64,000 nt of DNA from Polytrichum commune (Eukaryota; Streptophyta; Polytrichopsida; Polytrichales; Polytrichaceae): positions 1,054,001 to 1,118,000 of the forward strand of contig OX485806.1 of NCBI GenBank assembly GCA_950295325.1, in the 5' to 3' direction. This document shows positions 48,701 through 60,190 of the stretch, piece by piece. Under the pieces are notes generated by a model that was given only the letters and a program-made list of their open reading frames with translations, was not told the DNA's origin and searched no databases. Position 1 is the first letter of the stretch, and each line of letters starts with the position of its first letter. The translations under genes and the position numbers were made by a program.

Positions 48701-51700
48701 TAGTGGCTTGGACTTGCATGGAAGTTGTGTACCCTTTGCAAGCTCACTTGCAAAGCTGCGTGTTGAATTTTTATCACAAAAACTTCAAAAGATATACATT
48801 GTTCAAAAGTGTAAAATCATATAGTAGAAGTGATGAGGTAATTGTGTTTGTATTTGTATTTGTCTACGACTTAGCAGACAAAGAGATACATATTCTAATG
48901 ACAATTGTTGATGCACAAATGTGTTGTGGTATAATAAATAATGCATTATTTTGAAATAAAAAATTGGTGATGTGTTTATTGTCCATGACTTGTATCATGC
49001 TTTGTGCAAATTTCAATGCTCATAGTTACATGAATGTAGAGTAGTACAACTGATCTGATTGAGCTTATACAGGAGGGAAGTTTGTGGAGGTGGAACGTGA
49101 AATCTGCCGGGCGTTGGTTCAGTTGCACAGTGAGGGAGAAGGTGCCAAGGAGGTATGTTGTCAGCTGACAAGGTGGCTGTATTTGAGAGTCTGGGAATTC
49201 AGAAGCTGTTGTGTTTTGGGGTAAATAATAACCTGATCTCCATGGGTGTGGATCCTTCTGATCTATGGGTTTCAGCAGATTTTCCACTTATCTGTTAAGT
49301 ATTGTGTCTGTGTCTATTTTCTGTGACATTATCTTTCGAGTGTAGCCCTTTTTCAAATCCAGAATGAAGGTTTCCTTCTGGACATATTGCTACTCTTCAT
49401 TAGGCTGAAGTAACTGGATTTGTCATCATCCAAGGCTCTCCTAATCGACGTCATGTTACTATGAGACATTGCTTCACTATGCAGGAGTGTGACTGTTAAA
49501 CATCATTTTTGCAGCATACACGTCAAGTTTTGACAAGCGTTTCAGAGAAGCCCGTGCCTGACCCTTCATTTACTCCAGTCCGTGAAGCTGTTGTGGAGGT
49601 GCGTGCTTGTTTTTAGTACTGATACTCAATACTGACATTGCAGGAACAGAATGTTGACTGCTTTCACAAGTCTGTAAGATTGTTAAATTTTTTCAGGAGA
49701 ATCCTGCTCTTGAAAAGGTTCTGCTACTAGGATATTAATGTATACTATATTCTATATAATAGTACATTGAGCATATGTTATTTGTTTGTGTTGAATCCTT
49801 GCATAATGAATCTATGTACTCTTCCATACATTGACCTTTTCTTGATTTGCATAGGTCCTGGCTAGACTGAGTGTGCTAAGATCCAAGGCTGATGATTCTA
49901 TTTCGACTGCTGTTCAAGAAGCTGCGGTTTGTGTACTTAGTCCCGTGAAACTCTTAAAAAAAATCGGTTCTATATTTCAATTATTGATGTTCTTTTCGGT
50001 ATTTCGGCTATTGATATTCATTTTGATATTTTGATTAGTGATGTTGCTACCTATCATTGTTTGCATTTTTCCTTTGCTTATTGTGTGATGTTTTTGTTTG
50101 ACACCTCAAGATGTTTGGGTTTGTAGGAACTAGAGGAAGCAGAGATTGAGTTGGAGCTTATGAGAGAAGAGGTGACAACCAGGGGTGGAGATAGAGAAAC
50201 ACTCTCTCATGTCTTGTCTCTTACACCTACAGCAGGTATAGTTGTGCTGGTTGTTTCTCTCTTCCAAGGTGGTAAATAAAGAAGGAATTATTATGGTGGT
50301 CATCACATTGACTATTGGCTCAGCTATACTTTGAATGAGATTGTAGGTTCAAGAATGGTCTGCCAATGCAGTATTTACTAGCACTGTGTACCCTTAATAT
50401 TGTGGTTGAAGGCGCAAGGAATCATATCATGTCATTGCTTCAGCTTTCAGTATGCTACCAATGCCAATGTGGAAGTTTAGCAAAGCCATTGACCCTTTGG
50501 AGATATTTTGCATGAAACACAAATGCCTTGAATGTGAATCGTTGTGTCCTTTTGTCTAAAGCAACTGTGACTTTGTCTACTCAGTTCTATATTTTGTTTT
50601 CACTTTTGCAGGAAGTGCAAAGGATAGACTCAAACAGCTCAGGGCTCAAATCATAGCAGAGTATGTAGATTTCTTGTAGCACTATTGCAGCAATTTTCTC
50701 TATTTTTGCTTTGTCATTCACAGGTGTTTGATTGGGATTGTTGCATCTTGTATTGTTAGCATTTTGTATGTGGAGATCAGAAATCTAGGGCCTGTCCACT
50801 CTTGAATAGCTAGTTTAGAATATACCAATTGAGCTTGATGAGAAACAAACCTTTGCTTTCATTTGTATATGTGCCTAGGTGACCTGGAGTAATGCAACCC
50901 GCATTACTGTATCCTATGGTCCATAGGTTCTTAACAGCCACTACTAGTCAAAATTTAAGGAGTATCCATTTCAAATCTTTCTGTTAATTAACATTGCAAA
51001 TATATATCAAACCTAACCTTCTGCTGGTACAATACTCTTTCCTCTTGGTCCATCTTAGCTAACACAACGCTTGTACAGAGAGCATTTGGCTACAAGAGCA
51101 GAAATAGCGGCTCGGCGAGAGAAGCAGCGCATTGCTCGTCGTAAGCGGCAGATTGCTTTGGAAGAAGCAACCCTTCGGGAAATAACGCTTCGTCAAGAGC
51201 TTGAAAAGTGAGATGCTTTGCTATTCTATTTGAACTGGGAACCACCCTGTGTATTTAGCTAACATAAGAGAGAAAACATCCCTACTATAACATAGTGTGT
51301 TCAAGTTCTCAACAGGATTCTGGCAAATATTGCAATCAACATCCTGGTGAGCATAGTTAATAAATTGGAGGTCTTGTCTTCAGGGAGTTGAACTTTCAAT
51401 CACAGAGTTCATAGAAATGTTAATTCTTTTCTGTGAATGTGAATACAGAATGAATGGTTTTGCAGACTGAGATGTGGGATGTTCTTGTGAATGTTTTGAA
51501 GGGAGAGAGCTGCTGAAGCAGAGCGAGAATTAGAAAGACAGCGAATCTTGGAGAAAGAGCGAGCAAAAACTCGGGAATTGAGGCATAGTCTAGATCTTGA
51601 AGCAGAAAAGCGTTCTCAGGTACGAAAAAACTACATATTTGAGGTTTTACTAGGTGCATGTATGTGGTGTAAATTATCTCCAGCCCTCAAAGCAGAAGTG

Positions 51701-53727
51701 AATGTAAGTTTCACCTAATGAATATAGTAGTCAGAGAACAATCCATCATATATCAGAAGCATGTAGGATGTTGAGCTATCATAATGTTCACATGGGTATC
51801 AAAGTATATAAAGACTCAAATACTGAGTAATGTTTGAACTTGAACCAAATAACTTTGAAGTGAGAATCCAATAATGTCCAGGAACTGCCCAAATGGCGGA
51901 GGACAATGAAATGGTACAACATGGGCTATACACCCCAAGATTTCAACTATGTACCATAGATGCTGCTAAGCATCTCTGATATAATGAATCTGGCTATCAG
52001 GTGGCAAGTCACAAACCTAAAAGTAAACATTGTTGTTTCCATGTAAAATGAAGAAACATAGTCAGTTGTATCTTATCATGCATTAGATATTTTGGTACTG
52101 CCTTCATTTGATGCATTATGGACTGTGTAATTCATAATGCTTTTATGGTATAGAGAACATTTTCAATTAAGAACATTCTTGTGAGGTGTTCTTCAGATAG
52201 TGCAATATCTCTTTCCTAATTTCATACTACAAAATCAGTTCATTCAGTGTGATACCCACTCATAGCAAGAACCCATAATTCTTTTGCTAATGAAAAACCA
52301 TTTCAGTAGAATGCTAAGGATACAAATGAATGAAAAATGTCTCATGTGAGAATGCAACGTGACAATGAGCCTATTTGCCCAGACTTGTCGAATAACAAGA
52401 GTCCTTGGGATGCATGAACTAATCTTTTGTACTCTAACTTCTAAATACATGGATAAGGCACAATCTGCAACACCTTGATAACTCTAGAAAGGCCATTTTC
52501 ATCTGAATGCAAATATGTTTACCTCTGTATTGAGAGAACATCAGAAGGAATTGGAGCAAAGGGAGATAGGTGTTGTGAGGACAACATCACGCAGGGAGTT
52601 TGCCAGCAACACCACTCCTAGCAGGTATGTCATATGAAATATTTGAGATAGATTTATTGTACCCCATATGAAAAGTATGGGTTTATCTCGTGAAACGGGC
52701 TTCCTGGTAGATGAGTATATGGTTCTCTATGTGAAGGGGTGTAAATATTTGTAGCTATGAGACCTTTAAACTGATTGGATTCTGAAGTAGTAGACTGGGT
52801 GGTCAAGTTGAGGTGTAGAGCTGACATAATCTTACCATTGACATAATATTGATATAGAGTTGGTGTAGAGTTGGTGTCTCCAGTCTAATGAATTTTATTC
52901 CCACTGGATGGTCATAGGTAAACATGAGTACATGCTGATCCAGAATTCCGTCTATCAACCAACCATCACAAACTTCTAAATTCACATATTATAAACACTG
53001 ATTTGACATTGATTCAATCACGTCAAACCACGCCATTGAATCAATGCCTACCAAACATAGGGTTGCAATTTCAGTCTTTAGTCTCTATATTGTTTAGTTG
53101 CAAGACCTAAAACATTGAATGAATCGTCAGCTTAATGTTGACAGAGTATGAAACCCTGAAATGTATCTATGTCTCAACACTGCCTCATCAGTAATCAATA
53201 ATTCACTTGCATTTTGAGATGGTGGAATTGTTCTTTGTCACAGTCGTCCACGGGAGAGGTACCGAGAACGGCCTGGTCAGGAGGGTCCTTCTCGTCCAAA
53301 CACTGAAACTGGGGCAACCACGCCTCCTGCAACTCCAACAGCAGCAGCAGCAGCAACACACATGGTTACGGCACCTGCACCAACCCCAACCCCAACCCCA
53401 GGCCTGAATGCTACAAATTCTCGAATGTATTCGGGCAACTCATCAGGGTTAGGACGAGAAAATGTGCGGGACCGGGACCGGGACCGAAGCAACGAGAGGG
53501 GGGCTTATGAGGACACAGGAGAGGGAAATGGCGCCCCATCTAGAGATCCGGCCGCTGATGTTGGCAATTTTAATGAGGATGGTGTGTCAGGTATGGATGG
53601 AGGAAATGCTGGTACCTTGGGCAGTGGTCATAGGCAAGGGCCACGTTCGTCTCGACCTCGTCCCGTCATCGAGCGAAGGGAGCGGGACGGAAGGAGGGAA
53701 GGGAAGTGGGAAAGAAAGCAAACTTGA
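36746..53727 (+). CDS. Conserved giant plant protein, unknown function: discoidin-like domain, helical solenoid, coiled coil (2173 aa)
   Basis: Twenty-eight exons join in one frame, all introns GT-AG: 36746-36931, 38482-38562, 38896-39033, 39328-39438, 39615-39665, 39815-39918, 40140-40233, 40437-40574, 40863-41123, 41614-41692, 42025-42122, 42441-42530, 42726-42800, 42958-43005, 43243-43338, 43818-44047, 44908-45059, 45360-48623, 49073-49152, 49515-49598, 49697-49717, 49855-49926, 50127-50235, 50612-50660, 51079-51207, 51502-51619, 52545-52624, 53244-53727. Residues about 12-150 (HWSTSTNAKEWILLELE, LLSHIRIHNKSVLEWEI, PCRYVRITCLRGNPIAIF) look like an F5/8-type C / XRCC1-N-like jelly roll. About 150-1800 is Leu-rich and helical, HEAT/ARM-like. 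About 1850-2000 is Arg/Glu-rich coiled coil, then RPRERYRERPG, a Thr/Pro-rich linker and the ending RRERDGRREGKWERKQT, as in flowering-plant homologues I recall. No transmembrane segment. Function unknown; a scaffold role is inference. Exon 12 could instead end at 42524. Confidence 0.88.
44550..44605. repeat. 16-bp tandem repeat in an intron of the giant gene
   Basis: ACAATGGTGAGCTAAG is repeated about three and a half times with one substitution. It contains GGTGAGC, a donor-like motif, several times in succession on the transcribed strand. Confidence 0.85.
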
Positions 53728-55500
53728 CGCGCGAATCGTCAACCCTAACTGTTCCCATTTTATAAAAAACAACTAGCTTTGTGTTGTGCATTCCAAACGA
53801 GGACCGAGCTCTCTCGGCCGGGTGAGGAATACAGATCAAGCCACTGGTGAGATTGACCTCATTTCATTGCAGTCAACCACACCATAAGAAATCTCATGTC
53901 TAAATAGCTTGCCACACACACAACAGAAGTGGTTTGACAGGAGTATTTGCATGTGGATTTGAGTTTCTTGCACCAATTTTTGGGTTCCTACTTTGGTCTG
54001 AGCTTTTCAAGGATTTAATTCAGGCAGATACAACAAAAGAGGATTTCCAAAACGTTTACCGTAATGTAAGTTGCACAGCAAGTGGAATGCATATGATTCA
54101 ATCTCCACTGAACAGCAACTGGATGATGATTTCATGTAAATGAATGGCAGATTCTTTACCTGTGCAATTACAGCCAAATATTTGATTTGTTTTCAGGTGC
54201 TGGAATTGTCGTCGAATACCGTAAAACGTTGGTTACTACAAGTCATTGGTGTTGAGCAGGTCTTGAGTACAGCAGTTTGCGACAAGTGTCAAACACTCCA
54301 GAGGACTCAAAAGGCAACCACAACTCTAGATTGGCAAGTGAAAATTGACAAAATGGGTAGGATTCAAAAGTGACCGTGATTACCTACGTGTTTCCTATCT
54401 ATTGAGTCACTCAGAAATCATGTGTGATCTGAGGTGGCTGGCTATCTCACCTCATGGCGTATTCCTTGGTGTTTTCTTTGTTGACTTATTCTTAGCTTTG
54501 GTATGATGTCCTGTGTTTAAAATCTCTTGCCTCTAAAATCTCCTTACAAGGTGACAGGCCCATCAATGTGAGTGGAGCTTCAGCTTATTCTTTACGGCGT
54601 ATTTCTGGTACACTTTCTTCATGACTCCAAGCTGATCACTAATACTTCTAGGTGGGAGTGGTTGCATATATGCCAAAGCACAGTAGGCTAAAAGAGTGTA
54701 CTTACAGGGTATCAATTGAGTTGAGTCAGTACATGATGCATGCAGAAGCAATTTTTTAAAGCGAACGACAATCCCAAAGTGAGACATTAATATCAGTTTG
54801 GACACACAGCATGCAAGAATGAGGCGGATGTGATTACCTAAACCCGGCACCACTGTTGGAGTTGTCCATTTGTTGGAGCTCGTGGGTACGTATTGTTGAC
54901 AACGAGGGTAAGGATATTTCGTAGTTTATCCCAAAAGCTGTGTACTCAAACATTAATCGCACCGTTGGAGGCCGTGCCTTTTTGACCTCCAATTATATTA
55001 AGCGCTGGCCTTGAGGCCGTACCCCAAAATCATGACATGTAAGAAACAACTCCTATCTTGTAGCCAATTGAACCTAGTTTTTGTCCAACTCTAAGCCTGT
55101 AGCCACATGGTTTGGTTGGCTGGCTTGTTTCTTCATAACCTCGATTGCACTAAGGTGGACCATGTGTAATAGTAGTTGTACGACTTATAACTGTGATGAA
55201 TCTCGATCAAACCCCATTTGGTGCAGCATTGAAATTATTGCTCTTGAAGACATCTCGAGAAACGAAACACCTGCATCACCTCTCACCCAATTCCGTCATT
55301 GCCAATATGGATTTGTAGCAAGTTGGTCATAAAATAATGAGTTCTGCTCGGCCCAAGTGACAGGCTACTTAGTATAAGTTACATCAGTGAACAGGTTGAG
55401 TCACAGGGTATTCATGGTGGGCTGTGAATCACAGCAGCCTTTGAACTCACCTCACCTCAATTAAAAAGGGAAATGTAAATAGATAAATAAATAAATAAAA
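53728..55500. other. 3' flank of the giant gene; no further gene recognised
   Basis: The first few hundred bases after the stop at 53727 are probably the 3' UTR, but no poly(A) signal was assigned. ORFs 53934-54143, 54140-54373 and 54563-54853 have no recognisable domain and no coding-style continuation. Confidence 0.4.
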
Positions 55501-55624
55501 CAAACGACAAACTCATGATACACAACTACCTGACGAGGACATGCGATTTCTTAAATGGCCAAGATTCAGTTGCGATTCATGTTGAAGTGCAATTTTCAAA
55601 CGATACGAGTTGAGCCCGAAGGAA

Positions 55625-55855
55625 ATGGGGATTGATTTGAACGCGATAGGCATTGAGTGCTTTGCTAGGGCAAGGCCACCGAATAATTGGAGGTCGAGTG
55701 ACGAACGGATTTCGTCAATTTGCGGGAATTGTGGACAAGAAATTTCCAAGAAAGAAAAGTCTTTTTCCACGGGGCCAGTCGTGTGTGACCACCTCGGACT
55801 CGTAAAGTTGGGAGAGCAGTTGAACTATTCATGCGTTGAAGGGCCTTGGGTTTGA
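55625..55855 (+). CDS. Small hypothetical ORF with a CxxC motif
   Basis: A 76-codon ORF from ATG 55625 to the stop at 55855. It contains ICGNCGQEISKKEKSFS followed by VVCDHLG, which looks like half of a zinc-ribbon or zinc-finger pattern (CxxC then CxH about 17 residues on). I do not recognise the family. The local sequence is GC-richer than its surroundings. No exon partners were found, so this may be chance. Confidence 0.2.
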   Translation: MGIDLNAIGIECFARARPPNNWRSSDERISSICGNCGQEISKKEKSFSTGPVVCDHLGLVKLGEQLNYSCVEGPWV

Positions 55856-56029
55856 TGCCAACTCCCCTCATTCATGTTCTCATGTTGGGCGGCCTATAGA
55901 CAATGTCAAAAGAGCGCCACATTTGCATGTTTCAATCAATTAAAGTCGACACGCCATGGGCCACACACACACACCCCCCCCCCCCCCCAAACTCGAGATG
56001 GGTCTAGAATGGTTACTTTTCGCGACTAA

Positions 56030-56810
56030 CCCACTTCTCCTAGGATATGAAACATGCGGTTAGTATGATGAGATGGTTAGCAAACCCAATTCGAGGTCAT
56101 ATGTATTGACTTTCCTCATAAAATTTTGGAGCTCGTATGACTATATTATTCATTGTCAAAGTGAAGACTTTTGTGCTTATTGAATGATCATATAGCCCCC
56201 CAATAATGTTAACTACTCAGCATAGAATGGTCATAATATATTGAGCACGTAATCCAATCTATGGTGAATACACATGTCTTTCTAGTATCCGTTCTTGGAG
56301 CCACACCACACCACACACCATTCACATATAGGTGTTTGATCAAGAGAAGTAATTGGATGAGGCACATCTACCGTACACCTTGCACTCTCTAGGGGGTTGA
56401 CTCCACTTACCACCTTTTTATAGTTTTGCATAACACTTCAAAGCAACACTATGAGATAAGTGGGCCTAATTCGGTTACTTGTCTTAAATGACAAACTATA
56501 TTTAAGTGGTTTGTGTGTGGTTAGGTGTGAATGGGAGAACATACACCAAAAAGACATGTGTTTGAAGGAGATTGGGCTATGTTCTCAAATTTTGTTAGTC
56601 ATTCTAGGTTCAATACAATCAATGTAATCGGGGGGGGACCTATGTGGTCATTCAACAAGAGAGAAAAACTCCACTTATGAGCTTCAACAATCATGAGGAA
56701 AATGACTACACGTATGATCTGGGTTTGCTAATCATGTCATGCTAATTGCATATTTCATAGCCTATGAGAAGTGGATGAAGAGCTACAATTGTTTGTTTAA
56801 GGCTCGTTGA
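56030..56810. mobile_element. Family A element, inverted-repeat (foldback) form
   Basis: 56030-56360 is a reverse copy (CTTCTCCTAGGATATGAAAC, TTATTCATTGTCAAAGTGAA, ACACACCATTCACATATAGG). 56470-56810 is a forward copy (CTAATTCGGTTACTTGTCTT, AAAAAGACATGTGTTTGAAG, GCTAATTGCATATTTCATAG, GAAGTGGATGAAGAG). The arms are over 300 bp with about 110 bp between them. The outer right tip TTGTTTGTTTAAGGCTCG is the complement of the tip at 17150. There is no ORF of interest. Long inverted arms suit a foldback or Mutator-like element; no flanking duplication was confirmed. Confidence 0.65.
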
Positions 56811-56879
56811 CCTTGCTCCATTTGTCATTTTGATTTGGGTTGGTTTGCTACAAGTATCCACCTCCTAAGGTTAGTGACC

Positions 56880-57225
56880 CTACTTCAGCTCCTTACCTTA
56901 ATTGGGACACCTATATTTGAGTGGTATGTGGTTAAATGTGAATATAAGAACGGACACCAAAAAGATATGTGTCTAAGAGAGATGGAACGAGTACATGCTC
57001 ATGATACTCATTCTAGGCTCAACGATCAACATCAATTGAGGGAACTCACATGATCATTCAATGAGAAAGAGAATATTCACTTTGATAATGAACAAGGTAC
57101 TCACTCTCGAGCTCCAACAATTCATGAGAAAAATGAATACAAGCACAATTTCGGTTCGTTGACCATCTTGCACTAATTGCATGTTTCATATCCCACGAGT
57201 GGTAGTGGGCTTGGAGTTAAAAAGC
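56880..57225 (+). repeat. Family A, single forward unit
   Basis: A complete-looking unit: CTTACCTTAATTGGGACACC, TTTGAGTGGTATGTGGTTAA, ACACCAAAAAGATATGTGTC, TTCACTTTGATAATGAACAA, GCACTAATTGCATGTTTCAT, ending ATCCCACGAGTGG. It directly follows the inverted pair at 56030-56810 in the same orientation as that element's right arm. Confidence 0.7.
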
Positions 57226-57759
57226 ATCAATTGAAGGCCCACTTCCGTCACCTAGTAAAGTGGGAACCATAGTGAAAAATAAGCTAGTGTGGGTGGAACA
57301 TTCATAGTACGCGGCTATTTGCTATATGTCGTTGTTTCGAGAGGAAACAAATGTTAAATAAGCTCTCTTAGGTTTCTTCATAGCCGAACCGTATAACTCC
57401 CCATGAAATAATTAAAAGTAGTTGAACAAGTCCTCACTATCATGTAGTCGGAGTAACCTTGGTCCACACTATCAATTGTGGAAATGTCATCATCAATAAG
57501 AGGTATAAAAACGCATTGTTGGACCGCAACTCCATAACATCGGTGTTTGTGGAACTTAAGAAACCGTAGACGGGAATCCCACCACGCAAATGTTTAGATT
57601 AGAAAGAATCCACCTCTCGAGGAAGATTCCACACAACCAACACCCATGTGAGGGTGCACTCGGAAACGGTGTGTTCGTGTGGCGGATCCAATTCCCCCCC
57701 ATCCCAAATAGTCGAAAGTTGACCCCGGAGCCGCATGCATGCGGGTGTTATTCTTCGGT

Positions 57760-58110
57760 TACTTTTCTTAATCGGACGCCTTTACGTCGATTGGTGTGTG
57801 GTTCGATGGCGAGGATCAAACAACAAACTCCGTAAAGACACATGTCGACAAGAGACTGGACTACGTCTTCGAATTGTATCAACTATTCCACACTCCAGCA
57901 GTGAGCACAATCGGGAGGGCTTACATGTACGCAGTTAACAAACCAACAAACACTGTACACTTTCGATAATCGTAACTAAATCAAGGGAAATCTGATTTTC
58001 ATTCCGATTTTTGTGGATGTTTCATTGTAGATTTATTGATGCAAGACAAGTTCCATTGTGTATATATATAATCGGTAAAAGTTGGAGAACATGGAAAAAC
58101 AAACCGAATA
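57760..58110 (+). repeat. Dispersed repeat family B, copy 3
   Basis: Blocks matching 9090-9440: TTACTTTTCTTAATCGGACG, GTGTGTGGTTCGATGGCGAG, AAAGACACATG, AGAGACTGGACTACGTCTTC, AACCAACAAACA, GATTTTCATTCCG and ATCGGTAAAAGTTGGAGAAC. Confidence 0.7.
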
Positions 58111-58199
58111 ATGTCCGGAACACACTTTACCTCTTCACCCGCCCGACCGCCTCACTCTCTTCAATGTTGTGGCTCATCCTAATTTCAATGCCGGGATTT

Positions 58200-59450
58200 A
58201 AAATAATAGCAATTAAAACCTCCAATGCTTTGTTTCTCGTACTTGGTACTTTGTAATGAGCCTTTCCGCTACAATGATTTTCCAGTGAAGTTTCCATGAA
58301 CAAGTAGGACTTGGTTTGGGGTATTGGACTCCAAAATATCCTCCAAGTACCCAAATGTTGAGCTGGCATCCCCTTGCCCTGCCAACTCGAGCACCCCCCT
58401 GCCACGTCGGACGCGCTGAGGGCCTCTGCCCCCCGCCCCCCAGATCTACACCCCTCATAGATTTCTCCGTCCATCTACGAAACCGTAGAGTAGTGGACGA
58501 AGAAATCTTCACAAAGGCAGTTTCAGGTCCACATGTGCTCGCTAGGTAGATATGAGAGGGCTCAGTACGTGTTTGGTAGAGGATGTTGTAGAGAGATCTA
58601 GCAATTTTGAAGATATTGGAGGTCCACAAAGAGTCTTCATAAAGCAAAATTTTGTAAGAAAGGTCAGTAGCAGATTCTTGGGGTTTTTTCTTTTTCCCAA
58701 TGGACGAATTGGATAGGTTACTCTCCTAAGGGTGCCAAAGTCGCCGCATTTTGGAAGATTGTACGTGTATGAAAACGGTTATTTGTACTTCCGTCCATAT
58801 GCTTCTTCACTCCAATAATGATTTGTAATATACGTATATGAGAGCCTCCTCAATGGTCTCTATCTATTTTATTGCGGTCACTTAAAGCAGTTCATGTCCA
58901 CCCTTTTTCCGACAACGGATCGACATTAGTTTCTCAAGACGTTTGAGATTACATTGAACGAAGTTGCCTTTGAGGAATCTTCTTAGCATATCATATGGGC
59001 GATGCCAATCAATATATATGTGGCGAGCATTTCATTTCAAACACTTGAAGAATGTTCCAATTAGCCATTGCAATTTCCTTGGAGATTCGCAAAAACAAAT
59101 ATGGCCTAAAGCTAGATATCACCTCGGCCATCATCTACAGAATCGAAACATTTATGTGTCCTCCTCCTTGATCTCCGAGAATTGAACCACATTGGCTATA
59201 CACTTTACATTGAACATAATTAGGAATATGTGTTATAGATGGAATCCCATGTCTTCCATCCATAGAGACTTAAAACATCTCAATTTTGGCAATATTTTCC
59301 AATTTTAATGATATTTGGAAGAATGTAACTATTTCATCTATGAAACACCGACAATTTCTAGTTAGTCACTAGGTATTTCATTTTATTGGTTAAGAAGAAC
59401 TCCACTATGACTTGGAGGTGAGACTTGGGTCGGTGAAGGAATAAGGTGTA
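58200..59450. other. No gene recognised; unusually GC-rich patch at about 58370-58470
   Basis: Overlapping minus-strand ORFs (58127-58474, 58213-58647) run through a C-rich patch and have no recognisable domain. The remainder is AT-rich. Confidence 0.4.
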
Positions 59451-59454
59451 GTAT

Positions 59455-60190
59455 GTGGGCCTTACTCGGTTACTTTTCTTAATCAAACACGTACATTTGA
59501 GTGGCGCAACGTGGTTAGGTCTACGTTCAAGAGTGGACATCAAAAAGGCATCATGTGTTTACAAGATACTGGACTACGTGTTCAAAACATATCAATATCA
59601 GTTGTTATAGGTTCAATAGTCAACACAATTGGATGGCGGGGCACCTATACGACCATTCAATGAGCTCGTCAAGATTCTTTCACTTTTGATTTTGACTAAG
59701 ATTATCATATGAGCTCCGAAGTTTACGAGGAAAATGAACGTGGCCACAATTCGAATTTGTCGATCATCTCACACCAATTGCAATGTGTCTCGTACCCTAC
59801 GAGAAGTGGATGCGTAACTATAAGTTTACGTTTGAGGTAGGGTTACCTTGAGGTAAACAACCCTAATTCAATGACTCTTCCTAGTAGGTACCTATATTTG
59901 AATGGTATGTGGGTTGGTGTGGCTCCAAGAATGGATATTGTAAAAATTTGTGTTTGAATGAAATTGGACCTTGTGCTCAAAATATGATAAACATCCTAGG
60001 TTCAACAATCAACGTATTTGGGAGGAACTTTATGACCATTTGATGAGCATGAGAATCTTCACTTTGACAATGAATAAGATATTCATGTGAGCTCTGAAAA
60101 CCATGAGGAGAGTGGCTATGGCTTGGTCTAGGTCTGCTAACCAGCTCATATGAATCATGTGTTTCATATCATAAGACAAGTAGGCTACGT
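59455..60190 (+). repeat. Family A, two forward units in tandem
   Basis: Unit 1 at about 59455-59825 (CGGTTACTTTTCTTAATCAA to TACGAGAAGTGGATGCG) and unit 2 at about 59865-60190 (GTACCTATATTTGAATGGTA to CATATCATAAGACAAG) share the ordered blocks of the 56880 unit: GACATCAAAAAGG-like, ATTGGAC, TCACTTTGACAATGAATAAG and GTGTTTCATAT. They are separated by about 40 bp. Confidence 0.7.

Noticed and set aside
58127-58647. Two overlapping minus-strand ORFs of 115 and 144 residues
   Set aside because: They cross a C-rich patch and a family-B repeat end; no domain recognised and no plausible exon chain.
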